A DNA stretch of 64,000 nt from JBOGXA01 sp050694175. Its GTDB lineage: Bacteria; Actinomycetota; CADDZG01; WHSQ01. Shown here one piece after another: positions 31,020 to 40,157 of this stretch. A model generated the notes under the pieces. It made no database searches, was not told the DNA's origin, and was given only the letters and a program-made list of their open reading frames with translations. The position numbers were made by a program, and so were the translations under genes. Each line of letters begins with the position of its first letter. Positions within the stretch are counted from its first letter, which is position 1. The stretch lies in assembly GCA_050694175.1 (NCBI GenBank), contig JBOGXA010000019.1, forward strand, positions 4,344-68,343. The letters run 5' to 3'.

Positions 31020-33052
31020 CAGCCCGACTCGTCCGTTCCGAGCCGTACGGTCGTCTCCTGGTCGATCTTGAATATGCCCTCGTAGATCTGGCGCGCGACG
31101 GGGGCCGCGCTTTCACCGCCGTGTCCCGCGCGATCGATGTAGACCGACACGACGTACTGGGGATCGTCGGTGGGTGCGTACGAGATAAACCAGGCAAAGT
31201 TCTTCCCCGACTCGAGGCTCCCGATCTGCGCGGTTCCGGTCTTCCCGGCGACCGGATACTGGGCGAGCGGGAAGCCCGAGAACGCGCTGTAGGCGGTACC
31301 GGCGGGAGAGGACACGACCGCCTCGAGTCCCTGCCTCATCACCGACAGGGTCGTGTCGTCGAGCGGCAGGCGGTCGGCGATCTTCGTCTGGAACTCCCGT
31401 TCCAGTATCTGCTCGTTCTCGTTCTCCGGGTGCGGTACTCCGACTCCCTGCGCGACGCGCGGGACGACGACGTCGCCGCCGTTCGCGATCGCGGCGAAAG
31501 TAACGGCCATCTGGATCGGGCTCACGATGAGGTCGCCCTGCCCGATCGACATGTTGACCGTGTAGCCCGGGTACCAGCCCCTCGGACACAGCGGCGTCTC
31601 CCAGTCCTGGGTCTCGCGATGGATGTACTCGCACCACTCCGCGTCCGGCACGCGCCCCGGCGTCTCGGCGGGCAGGTCGATGCCCGTCTCGTGGCCGAAC
31701 CCTGCGAGTCGCATGTACTTCTGGAACCTCTCTGTCCCATCGCCCTGCGCGGCCCCCCACCGGTCCTCCATACGCGCCCCGAGCACGTAGTAGTAGGTGT
31801 CGCAGGACACCTCGAGCGACTTCGCCAGCGACATGTAGCCAAGATCCGCCGTCGTCCAGTTGTTGAACTCCTCTTTCCGGTAGACGAGGCTCGGATCGCA
31901 ATCGATCGTCTCGAATGGCGAGACGACGCCGTTCGCGATGGCGGCCCCGGCGGTCACGACCTTGAAGGTCGATCCGGGTGGGACGGCGGCCTGGATGGCT
32001 CGGTTGATGAGCGCGTCGTCATCGGGATTGTTCTTGGTCTTGGCCCCGAGCCGGTCCTGCTCCTTGAAGGACAGACCGTCGGCCAGGATCGACGGGTCGT
32101 AGCTCGGATAGGTCGCCGCCGCGACGACCTCCCCGGTGTTTGGGTCCATCACGACGGCCGCACCGCCGGGCGCGGAGTAGCGTGAGCGGGCCGCCATGAT
32201 CCCGGCCTCGAGGGCTCGCTCCGTCAGTCGCTGGATGCGCGCGTCGAGCGACAGTACGAGGTTCTTCCCGAGCTGCCCATCTCTGTTGGTGACCTCGCCG
32301 ATGACCTCGTGGTCGGAGTTGACGACGACCCTGCGTATCCCAGGCTTCCCGCGCAGGTAGCGATCGTAGGTGAGCTCAACTCCGTTCTGCCCGACGATGT
32401 CGCCGGGCCCGTACCGGCGCCCCTTGAAGATGTCGTATTTGAGCTGCTCTTTGGTGATCTCGTTCACGTAGCCGAGGATGTGGGCGGCAATGCGCCCCTG
32501 TGGGTACTCGCGCACGGAAAGCAATTCGATGCCGACGCCCGGCCAGTCCTCGGGATTCTCGGCGATCCTGGTCTGGGCCACTCGGTTTACGTCGTACGCG
32601 ACCGGCACCGGTTTGTACGGCGACACAAGATCACTGCTCAGGCCGGCGCGGAGCTCGCGGCGCGTGCGGCGCAACTCCTTTTTGTTCTTGCGGTTCTCGA
32701 CCAGAAGGAGCGCCAGCTTGCGCACCACGCGGCGTTGCTCGGCCGGCTCGTCGATTATCTGACGGTCGACCGTTATGGCCAGTGATTGGCGGTTGGCGAC
32801 GAGCACTCTGTGATTGCGATCGAAGATGGCACCGCGCTCGGGCTCGGAGTGCACCACCCGGATGCGGTTCTCCCGCGCCAGCTGGCGGTAGTCCTCGGAG
32901 GCGAGCACCTGCAGGAACCACAGCCGCGAGTAAAGGGCCACGAACACGGCGACGACGAGGACGATCATCACCGCGAGCCGTAGCTTGACGCGATCCAGCC
33001 CAAAGGTGCCGGTGCCGGCGGGGGGAGGCGATGAGAAGAAATTCTTCACCAT
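31019..33052 (-). CDS. mrdA: penicillin-binding protein 2 (MrdA)
   Basis: A 677-residue class B PBP, the elongasome transpeptidase. One membrane anchor (LRLAVMIVLVVAVFVALYSR) is near residue 30, followed by a PBP-dimer domain and the transpeptidase. Active-site motifs: SxxK in AAVPPGSTFKVVTAG, SxN-equivalent in SLEVSCDTYYYVLG, and KTG in YPVAGKTGTAQIG. The SxN motif reads S-C-D, as in many PBP2 proteins. The ATG at 33052 overlaps the mreD end by 7 nt. Confidence 0.96.
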   Translation of the reverse strand: MVKNFFSSPPPAGTGTFGLDRVKLRLAVMIVLVVAVFVALYSRLWFLQVLASEDYRQLARENRIRVVHSEPERGAIFDRNHRVLVANRQSLAITVDRQIIDEPAEQRRVVRKLALLLVENRKNKKELRRTRRELRAGLSSDLVSPYKPVPVAYDVNRVAQTRIAENPEDWPGVGIELLSVREYPQGRIAAHILGYVNEITKEQLKYDIFKGRRYGPGDIVGQNGVELTYDRYLRGKPGIRRVVVNSDHEVIGEVTNRDGQLGKNLVLSLDARIQRLTERALEAGIMAARSRYSAPGGAAVVMDPNTGEVVAAATYPSYDPSILADGLSFKEQDRLGAKTKNNPDDDALINRAIQAAVPPGSTFKVVTAGAAIANGVVSPFETIDCDPSLVYRKEEFNNWTTADLGYMSLAKSLEVSCDTYYYVLGARMEDRWGAAQGDGTERFQKYMRLAGFGHETGIDLPAETPGRVPDAEWCEYIHRETQDWETPLCPRGWYPGYTVNMSIGQGDLIVSPIQMAVTFAAIANGGDVVVPRVAQGVGVPHPENENEQILEREFQTKIADRLPLDDTTLSVMRQGLEAVVSSPAGTAYSAFSGFPLAQYPVAGKTGTAQIGSLESGKNFAWFISYAPTDDPQYVVSVYIDRAGHGGESAAPVARQIYEGIFKIDQETTVRLGTDESG

Positions 33053-33609
33053 CGATAGATCCTCTCGGGCCGGAACCGCTCTGCGACTCGGCGCACGGCC
33101 GGGAAGATGAACGGCGTCAACAGGGTGTTGTAGAGAACGACCAGCCCGGCGACCTTGGCGGTGAACGTCAGGCTCACCCACTGCTGGCCCATGATGATCG
33201 CGAGGGTCGCGTAGCTCATCTCTGCCGCCGCGGACGCCGCCGCTACCACGAGCACCGGGGTCCAGACCGAGTCGCCGACCGCGTACTTTCGGAAGCTGCC
33301 GACCCCGAAACCGATGAGGGTGTAGACGAGGGCATAGAGCCCGATGATCGACTCGGGAATCAGGAGATCCTGGAGCAGGCCCCCGAAGAAACCAACGACG
33401 AGACCCACACGCTCTCCGTCCGTGTAGGCGAGGCTGACGACCACCACCAGCAGGACCTGGGGGACGACCCCCAGGATGGTCGCCCTGGTCAGAAGGGTCG
33501 ATTGCAGGGCGAAGGCAACGATCATCAGGGCGGCAACCGCCGCGACCCGGCCGATGCCGATGTCGGACAGCGCTCCGGGGGCCCGGATGTCCTTGGTCGA
33601 GATGCTCAT
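33046..33609 (-). CDS. mreD: rod shape-determining protein MreD
   Basis: A 187-residue membrane protein from the ATG at 33609. About five or six spans are visible (VAAVAALMIVAFALQSTLLT, GVVPQVLLVVVVSLAY, VGLVVGFFGGLLQDLLIPES, IIGLYALVYTLIGFGVGSF). The FGGLLQDL stretch matches the family. MreD links MreC and the elongasome enzymes. It sits one nucleotide after mreC and overlaps mrdA. Confidence 0.93.
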   Translation of the reverse strand: MSISTKDIRAPGALSDIGIGRVAAVAALMIVAFALQSTLLTRATILGVVPQVLLVVVVSLAYTDGERVGLVVGFFGGLLQDLLIPESIIGLYALVYTLIGFGVGSFRKYAVGDSVWTPVLVVAAASAAAEMSYATLAIIMGQQWVSLTFTAKVAGLVVLYNTLLTPFIFPAVRRVAERFRPERIYRW

Positions 33610-33610
33610 C

Positions 33611-34468
33611 TCATCTCTTCTCCTGCGCCTCAAGCTTCGGACCGCTTTCGATCAGGACCATCACGAAATCGAGCGAGGTGAAATCGACGTAGGGATCGAC
33701 CTCGATGTCCTGCTGTGCCGCGGCCGTATTGGTGCCCACGTGGGTGACGGTGCCGATCGGGATGTTGGGCGGGAAGATGCCCTCGTTGTAATTGGAGGTG
33801 ACGACCTCGTCGCCCTCGTCGACCTCAATGGCGGGATCGACGAAGTCGAAGGAGAATGGCTGGCCCGCACCGTGGCCCTGTATCGAGCCGCTCACGTCAC
33901 GCGATCCCTGAACGGTTGCATCGGCGGCGCCTTTGGGATCGATCAGAAGAAGGACCGTCGCAGTCCCCCCGCGCGTCTCGATGACTTTGCCCGCGAGACC
34001 TTCCGGGGTCATAACCGCCATGTCCTCACGGAGGCCGTGATCGCTGCCCTTGTCGATGGTCACGAACCAGCGGTAGTTCGAGGGTGGGCGCGAGATGACC
34101 TCGGCGTGGACGCGCTCCATGCTCACGTACGACTCGTGGAGAGCCAGTTGATCCCGCAGCTCCGCGTTCTCCGTCTCGACTGAGTCGGCCTCGGTGATGC
34201 GCTCGGACATCTCGGTGTTCTCGGCCTCGAGGCGGGCATTGTCGCTGCGGAGGTCGCCGAGGTCCGCGAGCGAGGAAAAGAAATCACCGACCGGCTCGAA
34301 CACCGTCGAGAAGCCGCGCTGAATGGGATCGACGATCGCGGCGGATATGTCCTTGGCCCGGTCGAGCGGACCGCCCTCACCCTGGCGAAAGTCGAGGGTG
34401 ATCAGAGCTATGCATAGTCCGAGAAAGACGACCAGCAACAGCCGTCCTCGCCCGGTTCGGCGATACAT
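33611..34468 (-). CDS. mreC: cell shape-determining protein MreC
   Basis: About 285 residues. One membrane span near residues 10-28 (LLLVVFLGLCIALITLDF), then a coiled coil (LRSDNARLEAENTEMSERIT through ENAELRDQL), then the periplasmic beta-barrel MreC domain (VISRPPSNYRWFVTIDKGSD, GLAGKVIETRGGTATVLLLI, GEKVVTS-like DEVVTSNYNEGIFPPNIPIG). MreC scaffolds RodA/PBP2. ATG at 34468; a TTG at 34477 is the alternative. Confidence 0.95.
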   Translation of the reverse strand: MYRRTGRGRLLLVVFLGLCIALITLDFRQGEGGPLDRAKDISAAIVDPIQRGFSTVFEPVGDFFSSLADLGDLRSDNARLEAENTEMSERITEADSVETENAELRDQLALHESYVSMERVHAEVISRPPSNYRWFVTIDKGSDHGLREDMAVMTPEGLAGKVIETRGGTATVLLLIDPKGAADATVQGSRDVSGSIQGHGAGQPFSFDFVDPAIEVDEGDEVVTSNYNEGIFPPNIPIGTVTHVGTNTAAAQQDIEVDPYVDFTSLDFVMVLIESGPKLEAQEKR

Positions 34469-34585
34469 GCGATGCAAAACCTCATTGCCCTGTCGGCAAG
34501 CTTTTTGGCAGCCTCATCCGCCGGCTCACGCGAACCCTAGGCCCACGATGGCGGATCGGCGAGCGCGCCAACTCCGCGCTCCCGT

Positions 34586-34606
34586 GCCCCCTCCTGTTCA
34601 GGGGGC
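34586..34606. terminator. hairpin between mreB and mreC
   Basis: GCCCCC (34586-34591) and GGGGGC (34601-34606) with a 9-nt loop, in the 216-bp gap between mreB and mreC. Partial termination here could give more MreB than MreCD, as is common in mre operons. No T run is present. Confidence 0.4.
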
Positions 34607-34693
34607 CGGGCCGCCCCGTCGGCCACCACTGTAGCGGTTCTTCGCGATTCGCGCGATGGGTGGATAGTGCCCGATTAGGCCCTTTTCGACGGG

Positions 34694-35725
34694 TCAGTGC
34701 CGGGTCGACGAGATCAGGACCCGCTTGAGGGACTCGAACTCCTCGAGACACTTGCCCGAGCCGATGGCGACCGCAAACAGCGGATCCTCGGCAATGTGGA
34801 TGGGCATCCCCGTCTCGTGCTTGAGCCGCTCGTCTAGTCCCTTGAGCAGGGAGCCGCCGCCGGCGAGCACTATGCCTTTGTCCATGATGTCGGCGGCGAG
34901 CTCGGGCGGTGTCTTGTCCAGTGAGTTCTTGACCGCGTCGACGATCGCGTTGACGGGCTCTTCTATGGCGCGACGGATTTCCTCTGCCGACACGATGATC
35001 GTCTTCGGCAACCCGCTCACGAGATCGCGTCCGCGTATCTCCGCCTGCTGTTCTTCGGGCAGGGGGAATGCCGACGCAATCGCCATCTTGATCTCTTCGG
35101 CGGTTCGCTCGCCGAGCATCAACGAGTACTCCTTCTTGATGTAGTTGATGATTGCCTCGTCGAGCTCGTCGCCACCGATGCGAATTGATTGACTGGTGAC
35201 GATTCCACCGAGCGACACGACCGCAACCTCCGTCGTTCCTCCCCCGATGTCGACGACCATGTTGCCCGTCGGCTCGTGCACGGGCAGTCCCGCGCCAATG
35301 GCTGCGGCCATGGGCTCTTCGATGATGTAGGCGCTGCGCGCGCCGGCACTGATGGTTGCTTCTTCGACCGCGCGCTGTTCGACACCGGTGATGCCCGATG
35401 GTACGCAAACGACCACGCGCGGTTTCGCGAGAAAGCTGCGGCGATGAACTTTCTGGATGAAGTAACGCAGCATCTTCTCCGTCACGTCGAAATCTGCGAT
35501 GACGCCGTCGGCCAGAGGCCTGATCGCGACGATGTGAGCGGGGGTCCTGCCGATCATGCGCTTTGCCTCCGCCCCGACCGCCAGGATCGCTCCCGACTTC
35601 GTGTTGATGGCGACGACCGACGGTTCGTTCAGAACGATTCCGCGACCGCGCACGTACACGAGCGTGTTGGCCGTCCCGAGATCGACGGCCATGTCCCGTC
35701 CAATGAACTGAAACATGCTGTCCAT
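34694..35725 (-). CDS. mreB: rod shape-determining protein MreB
   Basis: A 343-residue bacterial actin that organises wall elongation. The ATP-binding phosphate 1 loop is in MAVDLGTANTLVYVRGRGI, connect 1 near RSAYIIEEPMAAAIGAG, phosphate 2 in MVVDIGGGTTEVAVVSLGG, and the adenosine motif in KGIVLAGGGSLLKGLD. The ATG at 35725 has a GGGAG site 7 nt upstream; an ATG three codons in matches the more usual MF-x-F start. The ndk gene is 45 nt upstream on the same strand. Confidence 0.98.
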   Translation of the reverse strand: MDSMFQFIGRDMAVDLGTANTLVYVRGRGIVLNEPSVVAINTKSGAILAVGAEAKRMIGRTPAHIVAIRPLADGVIADFDVTEKMLRYFIQKVHRRSFLAKPRVVVCVPSGITGVEQRAVEEATISAGARSAYIIEEPMAAAIGAGLPVHEPTGNMVVDIGGGTTEVAVVSLGGIVTSQSIRIGGDELDEAIINYIKKEYSLMLGERTAEEIKMAIASAFPLPEEQQAEIRGRDLVSGLPKTIIVSAEEIRRAIEEPVNAIVDAVKNSLDKTPPELAADIMDKGIVLAGGGSLLKGLDERLKHETGMPIHIAEDPLFAVAIGSGKCLEEFESLKRVLISSTRH

Positions 35726-35770
35726 GTGGCGCTCCCGTTGCGCTTGTTGTGACTTGTGGTGACTCTGAGG

Positions 35771-36178
35771 TTATCCGAAGAACAGGTTGATCTCGCGCTC
35801 GGCCGATTCCGGGGAATCGGACCCGTGCACGATGTTCTCCGTGATCACGGTAGCAAAGTCCCCCCGGATGGAACCAGGGGCGGCGTCCAGGGGATTCGTA
35901 TCGCCCATGAGCTGGCGCATGCCGGTCACCGCGTCGGATCCCTCCACCACCATCGCCACGACGGGTCCGGAAGTGATGAAGTCGACCAGTTCCGCAAAGA
36001 ATGGCTTGTCGGCGTGCTCGGCGTAGTGCCTCCTGGCAAGGGACTCGTCGATGGTGAGGAACCGCAGCTCGCGTATCTCGAGCCCCTTGGCCTCTATGCG
36101 CCGGATGACCTCCCCCACCAGCCGGCGCCGCACGCCGTCGGGCTTGACCATCACGAACGTCTGTTGCACGTCGGCCAC
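35771..36178 (-). CDS. ndk: nucleoside diphosphate kinase
   Basis: A 135-residue NDPK, transferring the gamma phosphate of ATP to NDPs through a phosphohistidine. MVKPDGVRRRLVGEVIRRIE is the N-terminal nucleotide region; NIVHGSDSPESAEREINLFF holds the catalytic histidine. Length is standard. It lies between folC (13 nt upstream) and mreB. Confidence 0.97.
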   Translation of the reverse strand: MADVQQTFVMVKPDGVRRRLVGEVIRRIEAKGLEIRELRFLTIDESLARRHYAEHADKPFFAELVDFITSGPVVAMVVEGSDAVTGMRQLMGDTNPLDAAPGSIRGDFATVITENIVHGSDSPESAEREINLFFG

Positions 36179-36191
36179 CGTTACCTCCCTG

Positions 36192-37517
36192 TCAGATCAT
36201 CTCGGAGTCAGGGTCGCCCAGCAGATACGTTCGCGCCTCACCTACGACGTAGTGGGACCCCGTGACGCACACTATCTCGCCGGCCTCCGCGACCGCGAGG
36301 GCGTGCTCGACCGCCTCACTCACTTTGTCGACAACCGTGCAATCGAGCCCGAGCTCGCGCGCCGATTTTTCGAGCTCGTCGGTCGGGACCGACCGCACCG
36401 TCGCCGCGCTGGTCGCCACGATCGTGCATGGCACTCGCGTGAGCTCGGTCAACATCCCCCGATGATCCTTGTCCCCCAAGATGCCGACGACGATCACAGC
36501 GCGGTCGAACGCGATTTCCTCAACAAGGCTCGACACGAGCGCAGACATCCCGTCGGGATTGTGCGCAACATCGAGCACCACGGCCGGGTCCGCGCCCTCG
36601 CCGCGCAGGGTCTCGAATCGGGCCGGCACCATCGTGGCCGCGAACCCATCCTTGACGACCTCGTCTCCGAGGCTCCCGGCGGGAAGGAATTCGAGCACCG
36701 ACTGCAGCGCCATTGCTGCGTTCGTTCCTTGGTGGCTGCCGTGCAAAGGAAGAAACAGTTCCTCGTAAGTGCGGTCGCGTGCCGCGACCGTAAGGTATCG
36801 ACCTCCCACGGCCACTCGATTCAGCTCGACCTCGAAGTCACGACCGATCTCGACCAGCCGAGAGTCACACTCGTCTGCCGCGGCGGCGATGACCTCGACT
36901 ACGTCAGGTCTCCTCTCTCCCGTCACGGAGGTGCAGCCGGGCTTGATGATGCCCGCTTTCTCGAGCGCAATGGTCCGGCGATCCGTCCCGAGCAACCCGG
37001 TGTGGTCGAGACCTATGTTGGTCACGACCGCCACCGGCGCGGGGACAACGTTGGTCGCATCCCACCGGCCTCCGAGACCCACCTCGACCACCATCGCCTC
37101 GAGTGGTGCCTCAGCGGCCCACAGGAAAAACATGCCAGTCAGGATCTCGAAGAACGTGAGCGACTCCCCCACCGACCTCTCGACGTGGCGCACGAATGGA
37201 ATCAGATGATCGAACAGGTCGCCGAACTCGTCCTTCGGTATCGGCTCCCCAGCGAGAGCGATGCGTTCCCTGATCGTTTGGAGATGTGGGGATGTGTAGG
37301 TACCGGTGCGGAGCCCGGCGGATTCCAAGAGTGCGGCCGCGATGCGAGCCGTCGACGTCTTTCCGTTCGTGCCTGTGATGTGGATCGCCGGGACCGAGGC
37401 TTCCGGGTGATTCAGCGCCTCGCACAGTGCTTCGATCCGGTGCAACGAGGGAGCCATCGATTTCATCGCGTCGATGCCCAAAGAATTGAGGTAGGCCACG
37501 GCCTCGGGGTAGCTCAT
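36192..37517 (-). CDS. folC: folylpolyglutamate synthase / dihydrofolate synthase
   Basis: A 441-residue Mur-ligase-type ATPase adding glutamate to (dihydro)folates. The P-loop is IHITGTNGKTSTARIAAALL near residue 50, preceded by SMAPSLHRIEALCEALNHPE. TYTSPHLQTIRERI, VEVGLGGRWDATNVV and GLDHTGLLGTDRRTIALEKA follow; DVAHNPDGMSAL is in the C-terminal domain. It sits 3 nt after valS, the usual valS-folC pair. Confidence 0.96.
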   Translation of the reverse strand: MSYPEAVAYLNSLGIDAMKSMAPSLHRIEALCEALNHPEASVPAIHITGTNGKTSTARIAAALLESAGLRTGTYTSPHLQTIRERIALAGEPIPKDEFGDLFDHLIPFVRHVERSVGESLTFFEILTGMFFLWAAEAPLEAMVVEVGLGGRWDATNVVPAPVAVVTNIGLDHTGLLGTDRRTIALEKAGIIKPGCTSVTGERRPDVVEVIAAAADECDSRLVEIGRDFEVELNRVAVGGRYLTVAARDRTYEELFLPLHGSHQGTNAAMALQSVLEFLPAGSLGDEVVKDGFAATMVPARFETLRGEGADPAVVLDVAHNPDGMSALVSSLVEEIAFDRAVIVVGILGDKDHRGMLTELTRVPCTIVATSAATVRSVPTDELEKSARELGLDCTVVDKVSEAVEHALAVAEAGEIVCVTGSHYVVGEARTYLLGDPDSEMI

Positions 37518-37520
37518 GCC

Positions 37521-40157
37521 CTACCGGCCGAGGCTCTGGAGTTGCTCTTCGAGCTTCTCCTTCGACGATTGCGCGGCGTGCAGCTTGCTGCGCTCCTTCT
37601 CGACCACAGGCCCCGGCGCTTTGGAGACGAACTCGTCGTTGGCCAGCTTCGCCTCGGCGCGGGCGATGTCCTCCTCGGCCGCCGCTATCTTCTTGGTGAG
37701 GCGCCGGCGCTCAACGTCCACATCGACAACGCCCCCGAGATCGATCGCTGCTTCGATCCCGGTCTCCGTGATCGACCGCGCCTTCCCGTCCGCGTCCGCA
37801 CGAAGTCGGTCGAGGATCTCCAAAGAGGACAGCCTGGCCAGAACAATGATCCTCTCGTGGAGATCGGAGATCTCATCTACATGCGCTCCGGCTCCGACCA
37901 CCGCCGGCACGCGCTGTGATTGCGCGATGTCGTGGTCGACTTTGATGGACCGCAGGGTCCGGACCAGATCCTGTAAGCGATGCAGCGCGGCTTCCGCCTG
38001 GGGATCGGTTCTGTCCTCGGCCCGCGGCCATGCCCCCACCATGATCGACTCCCGGTCGGGATGCAGAAGTGCCCACAGCTCGTCTGTGATGAACGGCATG
38101 GCGGGGTGGAGCAGCCGGAGGATGTTGTCGAGAACGTGGAGCAAGACGGCCTTGGCGGTCGCGTCGTCGTCTCCCCCCAACCTCATCTTGGCAAGCTCGA
38201 TGTACCAGTCGCAATACTCACTCCAGATGAAGCTGTGCAGTGAGCGCATTGCCTCCGACACGTTGAATCGCGCGACGGCATCATCGACCTCACGAATTGT
38301 GCGGTTCAAACGCGAGAGGATCCAGCGATCCTCCACCGACATGTGCTCGGCGCCATCGAGCCCAGGCCGCTCGTCGCCCAGAGACATCAATACGAAGCGG
38401 GTCGCATTCCAGAGCTTGTTGGCGAAATTGCGAGCCCCCTCGATGCGATCCTCCGACACATTCATATCGGCACCCGGCACAGCCTGGAACATCAGTGCGA
38501 ACCGAAGAGCGTCGGTCCCATAACGATCGATCATTTCGAGTGGATCGATGACGTTGCCGAGGGACTTCGACATCTTCTTGCCCTCGAAGTCGCGGACGAT
38601 TCCGTGTATGAAAACCTTCTCGAACGGGACGGCTCCCATCGCGTAGAGGCCCGACATGATCATGCGGGCAACCCACAGGTAGAGGATCTCGTAACCCGTG
38701 ACGAGCACAGTTGTCGGGTAGAAATAGGCGAGGTCATCGGTCGCGTCGGGCCAGCCAAGGGTCGAGAACGGCCACAGCTGGGACGAGAACCACGTGTCGA
38801 GCACGTCGGGGTCCTGTCGCAGGTCGCTCGAACGGCAGTGAGGGCACTCGGTCGGATCCTCGAGTGATGCGAAGGTCTCGCCACAGGCGTCGCAGTACCA
38901 CACGGGGATCCGGTGTCCCCACCAGATCTGACGGGATATGCACCAGTCGCGGATGTTTCCCATCCAATCGAGATACGCCTTCGTGAACCGTGAGGGAACG
39001 ATCTCTATGCGACCAGCGGCAACCGCCTCGATCGCCGGTTCGGCCAGCTTCTCCATCTTCACGAACCACTGCTCCGACAACCATGGCTCGATCTCGGTCC
39101 CGCACCGATAGCAGTGCCCGACCGCGTGCACGTACGGGCGCTCGATCTTCTCGACCAGCCCTAGTTCCTGCAGCCTGTGGAGCACTTCCTGGCGTGCCTC
39201 GTACCGGTCGCGGCCCCGAAACTCGCCCCCGTTCTCGTTGATACGAGCCTGCTCGTCGAGGATGTTGACGACCTCGAGTCCGGCGCGCTCCCCCATCTCG
39301 AAGTCGAGGGGATCGTGCGCGGGCGTCCCCTTCACGGCCCCCGTCCCAAACTCAATATCAACGGCGGCGTCGGAGACCACGGGCATGTCTCGCTCGGGGA
39401 AGAAGGGGTGCTTCACCCTCTTTCCAACGAACTCCCTGTAGCGCTCGTCATCGGGGTGAACGAAGACGCCGGTATCTCCGAGCATCGTCTCTACCCGGGT
39501 CGTTGCGACGGGGATCGCCCCCGATCCGTCCGTCAGCTCATACCTGAACGTCACAAGCTCGCCTGCGACGTCTTCGTGTTCGACTTCGATGTCAGAGAGA
39601 GCGGTCATGCAACGAGGGCACCAGTTGATGATCCTCAACCCACGGTATATGAGGTCGTCCTCGAACCACTTGACAAAGATGGTTCGGACCGCGCGCGACA
39701 GCCCTTCATCCATCGTGAACCGTTCGCGCGTCCAATCGCACGAGTCGCCCAACCGGCGCATCTGGTTGGTCATGAGGTCGCCGTACTGTTCCCTCCACTC
39801 CCACACGCGCTCGACGAACTTCTCCCGCCCAAGCTCGTCGCGTCCGACGCCCTGTTTGGCGAGCTCGCGCTCCACCACGTTCTGGGTTGCGATGCCCGCG
39901 TGATCCGTTCCCGGCACCCACAGGGCCTCGAACCCGCGCATGCGTGCTATTCGGATCAGAAAGTCCTGCAATGTGTGGTCGAGCGCGTGCCCAATGTGAA
40001 GCGCTCCCGTGATGTTCGGAGGGGGAAGAACGATCACATATGGAGTGCGGTCGGACCTGGGCGTGGCGCCGAAGAACCCCTGCTCCTCCCACAGGGCATA
40101 CCGGCGCGACTCGATCTCCCGCGGCTCATAAACGGTCGAGAGCTCCGAAGTCATCAA
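37521..40157 (-). CDS. valS: valyl-tRNA synthetase
   Basis: An 878-residue class I synthetase. HIGH is in PPPNITGALHIGHALDHTLQ near residue 50; KMSKS is GKKMSKSLGNVIDPLEMID. The editing domain includes VATTRVETMLGDTGVFVHPD and KGTPAHDPLDFEMG. The C-terminal coiled-coil arm (RRLTKKIAAAEEDIARAEAK) typical of ValS is present. Starts at tandem ATG codons (40157, 40154), overlapping the DUF3352 stop. Confidence 0.98.
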   Translation of the reverse strand: MMTSELSTVYEPREIESRRYALWEEQGFFGATPRSDRTPYVIVLPPPNITGALHIGHALDHTLQDFLIRIARMRGFEALWVPGTDHAGIATQNVVERELAKQGVGRDELGREKFVERVWEWREQYGDLMTNQMRRLGDSCDWTRERFTMDEGLSRAVRTIFVKWFEDDLIYRGLRIINWCPRCMTALSDIEVEHEDVAGELVTFRYELTDGSGAIPVATTRVETMLGDTGVFVHPDDERYREFVGKRVKHPFFPERDMPVVSDAAVDIEFGTGAVKGTPAHDPLDFEMGERAGLEVVNILDEQARINENGGEFRGRDRYEARQEVLHRLQELGLVEKIERPYVHAVGHCYRCGTEIEPWLSEQWFVKMEKLAEPAIEAVAAGRIEIVPSRFTKAYLDWMGNIRDWCISRQIWWGHRIPVWYCDACGETFASLEDPTECPHCRSSDLRQDPDVLDTWFSSQLWPFSTLGWPDATDDLAYFYPTTVLVTGYEILYLWVARMIMSGLYAMGAVPFEKVFIHGIVRDFEGKKMSKSLGNVIDPLEMIDRYGTDALRFALMFQAVPGADMNVSEDRIEGARNFANKLWNATRFVLMSLGDERPGLDGAEHMSVEDRWILSRLNRTIREVDDAVARFNVSEAMRSLHSFIWSEYCDWYIELAKMRLGGDDDATAKAVLLHVLDNILRLLHPAMPFITDELWALLHPDRESIMVGAWPRAEDRTDPQAEAALHRLQDLVRTLRSIKVDHDIAQSQRVPAVVGAGAHVDEISDLHERIIVLARLSSLEILDRLRADADGKARSITETGIEAAIDLGGVVDVDVERRRLTKKIAAAEEDIARAEAKLANDEFVSKAPGPVVEKERSKLHAAQSSKEKLEEQLQSLGR

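Noticed and set aside
36051..37919. 622-codon + strand reading frame antisense to folC and valS
   Set aside because: Entirely antisense to two intact essential genes; no recognisable domain.
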